Below, piece after piece: positions 7,201 to 10,534 of a stretch of 10,534 bases of DNA. The translations under genes and the position numbers were made by a program. The first letter of the stretch is position 1. Each line of letters opens with the position of its first letter. Source of the stretch: Amoebophrya sp. AT5.2 (lineage: Eukaryota > Sar > Dinophyceae > Syndiniales > Amoebophryaceae); assembly GCA_005223375.1 (NCBI GenBank), contig RXOD01006369.1, positions 1 to 10,534 of the forward strand. Direction: 5' to 3'. The notes beneath the pieces were generated by a model. The model saw only the letters and a list, made by a program, of their open reading frames with translations, was not told the DNA's origin and ran no database searches.

Positions 7201-9534
7201 TCGAACGAACCGATGAGCGGCATCATCGGCATGACGGGCTCCCGACACGTCCTCTTTTTGTCGGTTGGGGAGCTGGAGGTTGTTTTGCGGCTAGGCCCGG
7301 CGGAGCGTCGGCGCGTTTTACACCGTCGCTGGGAGGAGTTTCAAGCACGCAGCGAAAGCTTTGTGAAAAGCCAGCGGGACGCGAGGGCGCTATCGAAAAA
7401 AATGCAGCAACTGAAATTGAACCACGGCTACCGCAGCGGCGGGCAAGCGGGAGGGGGCGAAGAGGAGCAGAGCGTCTCGTCGGATCTATGCCGCCAGGCA
7501 AAGATGGCAGCGCGGCGCGCAGGGAAGTTGTTTCAGGGAAAGTGCGGCGGAACGGACCAAGTCGCATATGCGTCGTGCGCGAACAAGCACGGCGACGATT
7601 CCAAGACCTTCGAATGGTACGAGCAATACGGCGTCCTCCTGGACTGGCTGGCGGCGCACCTGCGAAGAACGGAGTGGGACCGGCTGGCCCATCTGAAGAA
7701 AGACATTTTGTCCCGTTTTAGCCCGTTGCCAGGGTTCCAACTCCCTTTCAAACTGGAGACGCGGCCGCACCTTGTACTGTACACGACAAGCGGCGCGCGG
7801 TATGAGGAAAATCTGGACGGCGAACGCGAACTCGTGCCGCAGTGGAGCCCGCACACCGCGACAGCAATCGTCTCATCAGCGCGCGGCCAATGTGTGGCGG
7901 ACCCCGACCTGGCGGACGCGAACAGAAACAGTCTCCCAGTGTACGATCCCGAACTGGACCGGTATAAGAACGCGCTGAAAATGTGCGTCCTGTGGCGTCG
8001 GGAGAGACAGCTACGTCTCGGGGACGCAGCAGCGGCACTCGCGGCCTCCTCGCTCGAGCTCAATGCTGGTCAAGGCGCAGTGGCGGAGGAAGCAGCGACA
8101 AAGTATTCGGAGCAACTGGACGTCCTGCTGGCGAAGTACAAGTCTAGCCCCCACAAGAACAGCGTTGACCAAGACCGACTACCAACACCGTGCCCTGACG
8201 AGGACAGCAAAATGGCGACGCAAACCGACTGCCAGGCAGACAGTGGTGCCGTTTCTGGAGGTAGCTGTATCTCTGGCGAAGACGAGGGCAGCAGTGTCGG
8301 TGCTGGGGATAGGCGGAAAGAATCTGGTGACGTCGATCGTCTGCGGCTCCTAATATTGGACGATCCAGATGTCCCGACAGCAACGGATCTGGTCGGACCG
8401 GGGCCGCCGCCGGCTCCTAGTGCGGAGCCGTTTGTTAAAACTGATGCGGCGGAGCCTGGGTCTCTGGCTGGCGCACTAGATTCCACTGCAGCGGCCGCCT
8501 CGAGGCGCGTAGTAGAGGTTCCGCAGCGCGGGTGCGGTGTGGACGCCTGTACGAACGTGGGCTTGACAGATGGGAGCGACCGCGAAGTGCGGTATCCGTC
8601 ACTTGTGGAAAAGCACACTGAAAATGCCGCAGGCAGAGATCTCGACGACCACGCGGGGAAGGTGGAGCTGTCAACATCGCGGGAGGACGACCGGCAGTCT
8701 TTCTCTCACCACGGGAGGACGGCGGCGACGGAGCCGCGCATGGACACAGCTACGAGCGAGCCTGAGCCCGTTCTGCACGCTGCGTCCAACCAACTGCGCG
8801 CCTCCTCGTCGACCGATGATGCGTCAGACCGCGGCGCTGCAGTGCCTCTGGAAGTGCTCCCGCGGCAAGAAATATGCGGTGATCTTGCCCCCGATGCCCA
8901 AGAGCGTGGATCTTCGGAAGGGCAGAGTCTCGAACAAAGTGCTGCTTCGACTGACGGCGGCAGGAAAGAGAAAGAGAGAGAGGAAGACGACACGCCGCGC
9001 TGCAGCACATCAGTATCGCTGCGCGCCCTGGAGGAAAGTGAGAAAGAAGTCGACGAGATGCCGTTAGAAATAGTACCCACTGCCGAGGATCCAAAACCGA
9101 GCGACGTGGAGGTGGAGAAAGAGCATACCGCCTTCGTTCCCGTGTTGAACCTCGAGTCCGGTGCGTTGTCGTCGCGGCTACTACTGTCCTCCCGCTGTCC
9201 CCCGGACTTGGACTCCGGCAGCTCCTGCGACGCGAAGCGTCTCTGCAAGGCCCTGAAGCAGTTCGTGAAGACGCAGATATTTAGGGGCGGCCCACCAGGC
9301 CGCGAGAACGCGAAACTCGCCATCCTTATAAAGCCAGGGCAAGATCATGAAGTGTTGGAAAAAGGGGTGGAAAAACTGCGCGAAGTACCAGGGTGCGAGG
9401 TGCGAAGCTGCCAAAGCAACGGCGACGTGTTACCGCGCGGCACGCTGCTAGAGGCCCGCTGGCACCTTTCCGCAAAACCTGGCGCAGACGCGCGCCGCGA
9501 ACGGGCGCTCCAGCACATCGATCTCATTCATTAA
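4201..9534 (+). CDS. Unrecognised giant charged protein, probable terminal exon
   Basis: This uninterrupted frame ends at TAA 9532-9534. If it is a separate gene, the likely start is ATG 4279 (GAGATGG context, giving MGKAKKKPVPAKKQ); ATG 4141 lies in low-GC intron-like sequence. Order of regions: Lys-rich start 4279-4390; Trp/Glu/Arg-rich helices 4408-4610 (ERVKWHKEWEKRTKGEE); a basic cluster RRQDRRRRR at 4618-4644; acidic linker 4650-4900; long Ala/Arg/Glu helical stretches 4980-5260 and 5500-5720; further helical blocks 5880-6500; a second basic cluster (GRRRKRHRD) near 6735-6760; a segment with hydrophobic beta-like residues at 7205-7300 (GSRHVLFLSVGELEVVLRL); Trp-rich 7600-7700 (FEWYEQYGVLLDWLAAHL); a long disordered Ser/Asp/Glu/Pro-rich tail about 8130-9190; and a compact end of about 110 residues, 9200-9531. 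I see no known enzyme motif, signal peptide or membrane span. A structural or scaffold role is inference from composition only. Confidence 0.72.
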   Translation, partial: VTYHPEARAAVRHSGRGSRGGPTGFEMGKAKKKPVPAKKQALIEARTLDHQRFLKGKGKSEDQKEAIYHMPYKDLEERVKWHKEWEKRTKGEEYNEQTFMAVWNREYHSTPHRRVYQDWIDQNHRWARKQEERKKEIRMRRQDRRRRRAAAKEQALFCEGQSGASVALSQDGDDARTNVGVTGWDEPMIGEGDELSAAEKGTKGAAGKEDLENATRNADELPSSREDVPRSGLGLDAPVLTRTYETKHHRQESTRLHNTLPEDEPELVEVRGKPTEASIERRAKEGARYLNAVGYDADDLNDVDAARPLTRAAQEVKAVDRRGARLLAEQRAEMDANARAAREELVRERVATLLPRTKSDVEQEDVAQGWNNRAEDNAKLEQEREEGREVDTFVKTQVVEELLQDCGIVAGTDASASPKFGTAGRGEDGVVDEFLDGCVHALSDEMRRQEARDTYRAWGREFLQSRGKDKHTKRALERRFRYQFATGTLGPRAFARAAQKRNERLKEINSQQNGHGATAQLRHFSVARLPMECRGVLAKDLDALATEAQMRAETPEGQKEALTQSVVHARQHCRERLLQMRLEQHFGMKQLAFPQTSAAAGLGRGGNGYSFYHEAPHGILAHVGSDDDLSVAAFEEIEFLPDVATQREYTVDVLCLVSGSSVEKAAKVRRDLDEESQRSKDRMQELYEKATPDAESIGFPREMGSELQRMKSELHGRQGQAMREQVSEREAKTAMASRTPETAFTYRGLRPELERLLEEQAARLLGEKGDEKGNPRKAEDSADVVHAFFGPSRVFFPESFAHVDLRVAFPRKAAPKCLRNLRNERQRSCLEEALRGYLFAEQQRQGRRRKRHRDDETKLLARALDHVQQDSRRRKQGAAVSGKKHQKQLRALEDDGDHDGKECKGRATVDVELVRCAKKHVKEWDKGRSPFLKRSSPLQQFALLFRADCGGDEEHIEQEYERDFAEEARTRTTDPTKLKTMARDLAKCCAGDGFAAKSRFSNEPMSGIIGMTGSRHVLFLSVGELEVVLRLGPAERRRVLHRRWEEFQARSESFVKSQRDARALSKKMQQLKLNHGYRSGGQAGGGEEEQSVSSDLCRQAKMAARRAGKLFQGKCGGTDQVAYASCANKHGDDSKTFEWYEQYGVLLDWLAAHLRRTEWDRLAHLKKDILSRFSPLPGFQLPFKLETRPHLVLYTTSGARYEENLDGERELVPQWSPHTATAIVSSARGQCVADPDLADANRNSLPVYDPELDRYKNALKMCVLWRRERQLRLGDAAAALAASSLELNAGQGAVAEEAATKYSEQLDVLLAKYKSSPHKNSVDQDRLPTPCPDEDSKMATQTDCQADSGAVSGGSCISGEDEGSSVGAGDRRKESGDVDRLRLLILDDPDVPTATDLVGPGPPPAPSAEPFVKTDAAEPGSLAGALDSTAAAASRRVVEVPQRGCGVDACTNVGLTDGSDREVRYPSLVEKHTENAAGRDLDDHAGKVELSTSREDDRQSFSHHGRTAATEPRMDTATSEPEPVLHAASNQLRASSSTDDASDRGAAVPLEVLPRQEICGDLAPDAQERGSSEGQSLEQSAASTDGGRKEKEREEDDTPRCSTSVSLRALEESEKEVDEMPLEIVPTAEDPKPSDVEVEKEHTAFVPVLNLESGALSSRLLLSSRCPPDLDSGSSCDAKRLCKALKQFVKTQIFRGGPPGRENAKLAILIKPGQDHEVLEKGVEKLREVPGCEVRSCQSNGDVLPRGTLLEARWHLSAKPGADARRERALQHIDLIH
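9200..9531 (+). other. Compact C-terminal segment after a long disordered tail
   Basis: After roughly 350 residues of Ser/Asp/Glu/Pro-rich sequence, the last 110 or so residues become ordered-looking. A Cys/Lys helix (CKALKQFVKTQIF) is followed by a hydrophobic strand (AKLAILIKPG), a helix (VLEKGVEKLREV), then two strand-like pieces ending in LLEARWHLS. This alternation resembles a small alpha/beta fold. I cannot assign it to a named domain. Confidence 0.4.
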
Positions 9535-9923
9535 GGGGAGGACCAACTACTTACCCATTTCCCTGGGTGATGTTTGCACGGGATGGCCTGTGCAGCTGTC
9601 TTGGATTTGGTCTCGTTTTTTTTTGTCTGGTATTTGGTCTTTGTATTTGTTTTCGTATTTTTGTGTTGTGTTTGGTCTCGTAGTTGGTCCCATTGTCCTA
9701 CTCTCAGGGAGAGAGCAAGCAGCACAGAGCCACGACCAGAGCGTGACAGCGATGCAGTAGCGGGGATGTGTCATCGATCTCGACGTACGTTGTTTTGCAT
9801 TTCGTCTCGTAAATCTCAATCTGTTTCAACAGAAGCCAAATCAACCACCGTGCAGAAATGCCCCGGAAAACGGGTTTGTCACTCCTCTAAATTCACTTCT
9901 GGCATCTGGTTGCGGCTCGGTCC
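9535..9923. other. Gene-free spacer, 389 bases
   Basis: Both strands carry only short frames that look like composition artefacts. It begins with a short inverted repeat (ACCCA and TGGGT around a 6-base loop, about 9553-9568) just after the stop codon. A T/G-rich tract follows (listed separately), then mixed sequence with the palindrome ACGTACGT at 9783-9790 and a small CCCG/CGGG stem at 9862-9874. No AATAAA or TATA box is seen. Both neighbours read rightward, so it should hold the 3' end of the first gene and the promoter and leader of the next. Confidence 0.6.
9597..9690 (+). promoter_or_regulatory. T/G-rich tract with repeated TTTGGTCT units
   Basis: On the plus strand the tract is almost free of A and rich in T and G. 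It contains TTTGGTCTCG at 9606-9615, TTTGGTCT at 9633-9640, TTTGGTCTCG again at 9671-9680 and GTTGGTCC at 9683-9690, plus a run of nine or more T at 9616-9624. It starts about 60 bases after the stop codon. GU-rich sequence downstream of stops is known to help mRNA 3'-end cleavage in many eukaryotes, and T-rich boxes also serve as core promoter elements in some protists; which applies here is inference. Confidence 0.4.
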
Positions 9924-10534
9924 ATGGGGGAACTAGGACTATCTCCGGATGGGGGTACTTCTACTTCTACTTCTACTTCTAGAGCAGCGCTGCGGGTCGA
10001 GGCCAGTGCTCGCATGCAGAGGAGACTCGAAGCTGTCGCGGCAGCGGAGCTTCAAGCCGTTCGCGATCTGCAGTTGTGCGCGTGGTCGGTTGACAACAGA
10101 CCCGCTGCGGCAACGTTGACGTGCTGGTGGGAGAAAAAATCGGGCCCTGCGGCTGCGTTGACAGCAACCACCTCCAGCTACAGTGGGCGACCAGATCAGC
10201 TGCTTCTTTTCTGCAGCGGCAAGAACCAGCTGCAGTCGGCGTGCTCGCCGCCGTCCGGATCTGCGACTTCGAGCCCCCGAGTCGCGAAGGTTAGTGAGCG
10301 CAGAACGCGATCGAGAAAGCAAGAAGAGCCGCGTGGCACCATGCCTGGCGCGGCAAGTGAGTGGCTAAATAAAGCACCGGAGCGAAGATTGGCTAAATGC
10401 CGCCGGTCCCGCTCGACGCGTGTCGACGATTTCGCGGTCAGTCGTCGTCGTGACGCGAACTCGCCGACGCCTCGTCACACGAAACAGCAGAACGTGCAGC
10501 CCTCGGCATCTCGGCGGTCCTCGGCCACGCGCCG
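9924..10534 (+). CDS. Unrecognised Ser/Arg/Ala-rich protein, N-terminal part (3' partial)
   Basis: From the in-frame stop TAA at 9888-9890 this frame stays open to the right edge, over 210 codons. The first ATG is at 9924 (CCATGGG), giving MGELGLSPDGG, then a (Thr-Ser)4 run from a microsatellite. An amphipathic Ala/Arg/Glu helix follows (RMQRRLEAVAAAELQAVRDL, 10011-10070), then Ser/Pro-rich sequence and an Arg/Ser-rich basic stretch (SRRRDANSPTPRHTKQQ) to the edge. A second Met at 10341 has a stronger context (CACCATGCC). The minus-strand frame over the same bases is Arg/Ser-rich and looks like its shadow. A perfect consensus donor GCAA|GTGAGT at 10357 could end the first exon, in which case the last 178 bases would be intron. 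No family is recognised; the N-terminus looks disordered. An open run this long is unlikely but not excluded by chance at this GC. Confidence 0.45.
   Translation, partial: MGELGLSPDGGTSTSTSTSRAALRVEASARMQRRLEAVAAAELQAVRDLQLCAWSVDNRPAAATLTCWWEKKSGPAAALTATTSSYSGRPDQLLLFCSGKNQLQSACSPPSGSATSSPRVAKVSERRTRSRKQEEPRGTMPGAASEWLNKAPERRLAKCRRSRSTRVDDFAVSRRRDANSPTPRHTKQQNVQPSASRRSSATR
9956..9981 (+). repeat. Hexanucleotide microsatellite (TACTTC)4
   Basis: There are four perfect copies of TACTTC from 9956 to 9979, followed by TA. In the frame of the downstream gene they read ACT TCT repeatedly and encode Thr-Ser repeats near the N-terminus. Copy number changes would keep the frame, since the unit is six bases. 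Confidence 0.95.
10197..10232. repeat. 12-bp inverted repeat with one mismatch
   Basis: CAGCTGCTTCTT at 10197-10208 pairs with AAGAACCAGCTG at 10221-10232 with a single mismatch around a 12-base loop. It lies inside the open frame starting at 9924. A hairpin in the mRNA is possible; a function is not shown. Confidence 0.6.

Noticed and set aside
7161..7721. Plus-strand 186-codon frame inside the large exon
   Set aside because: It overlaps the main frame entirely and is Arg/Gly/Ala-rich, typical of a shifted reading of GC-rich coding sequence.
9574..9936. Plus-strand 120-codon frame with a strong hydrophobic stretch like a transmembrane segment
   Set aside because: The Phe/Val run is produced by the T/G-rich tract itself; the rest has no coding character and the frame ends without continuing into a gene.
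10368..10373. AATAAA polyadenylation signal
   Set aside because: It reads as Asn-Lys in the open frame starting at 9924, with no stop codon upstream in that frame, so it is unlikely to be a 3' end.
1..10534. Bacterial operon, CRISPR, transposon, tRNA or rRNA content
   Set aside because: There are no ribosome-binding patterns before starts, no terminal inverted repeats with a transposase frame, no spaced identical repeats and no cloverleaf or rRNA-like sequence visible.

Overview
The window looks like GC-rich nuclear DNA of a unicellular eukaryote. The evidence is very long, low-complexity, coiled-coil-rich reading frames, no Shine-Dalgarno-like starts or operon spacing, drops in GC exactly where reading frames change, and GT...AG boundaries that join those frames in phase. 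No sequence here fixes the lineage. A protist such as an alveolate or alga is my guess, and a GC-rich giant virus is a weaker alternative. I recognise no named gene family anywhere in the window, so all functions below are left open.

Positions 1-9534, plus strand: three long coding blocks (about 2-591, 922-4093 and 4201-9534) are best read as three exons of one giant gene whose 5' end lies outside the window. The joins are GT-AG introns at 592-921 (donor convincing, acceptor uncertain) and 4094-4200 (both ends convincing). Spliced this way, the visible protein has 3031 residues and ends at TAA 9532-9534. It would be a large, highly charged protein with coiled-coil segments, disordered acidic and Ser-rich linkers, several Lys/Arg clusters and a small compact C-terminal segment, as in scaffold, cytoskeletal or axonemal proteins (inference only). 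The alternative is two or three separate genes: one ending at TGA 704-706, one from ATG 1007 (or 803) to TGA 4325-4327, and one starting at ATG 4279 (or 4141). The alternative needs two long genes to overlap and needs tails that look non-coding.

Positions 9535-9923: a gene-free spacer of 389 bases. It holds a striking T/G-rich, almost A-free tract with repeated TTTGGTCT units just after the stop codon, probably 3'-end or promoter sequence.

Positions 9924-10534, plus strand: a second gene appears to start at ATG 9924 and stays open to the right edge (over 200 codons). It encodes a Ser/Arg/Ala-rich, probably disordered N-terminus whose first residues include a (Thr-Ser)4 run made by a hexanucleotide microsatellite. 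A perfect consensus splice donor at 10357 means its first exon may end there.

Most other open frames, including long minus-strand ones, are GC-driven shadows of these coding blocks. I found no RNA gene, mobile element, CRISPR array or recognisable defence or biosynthetic system.
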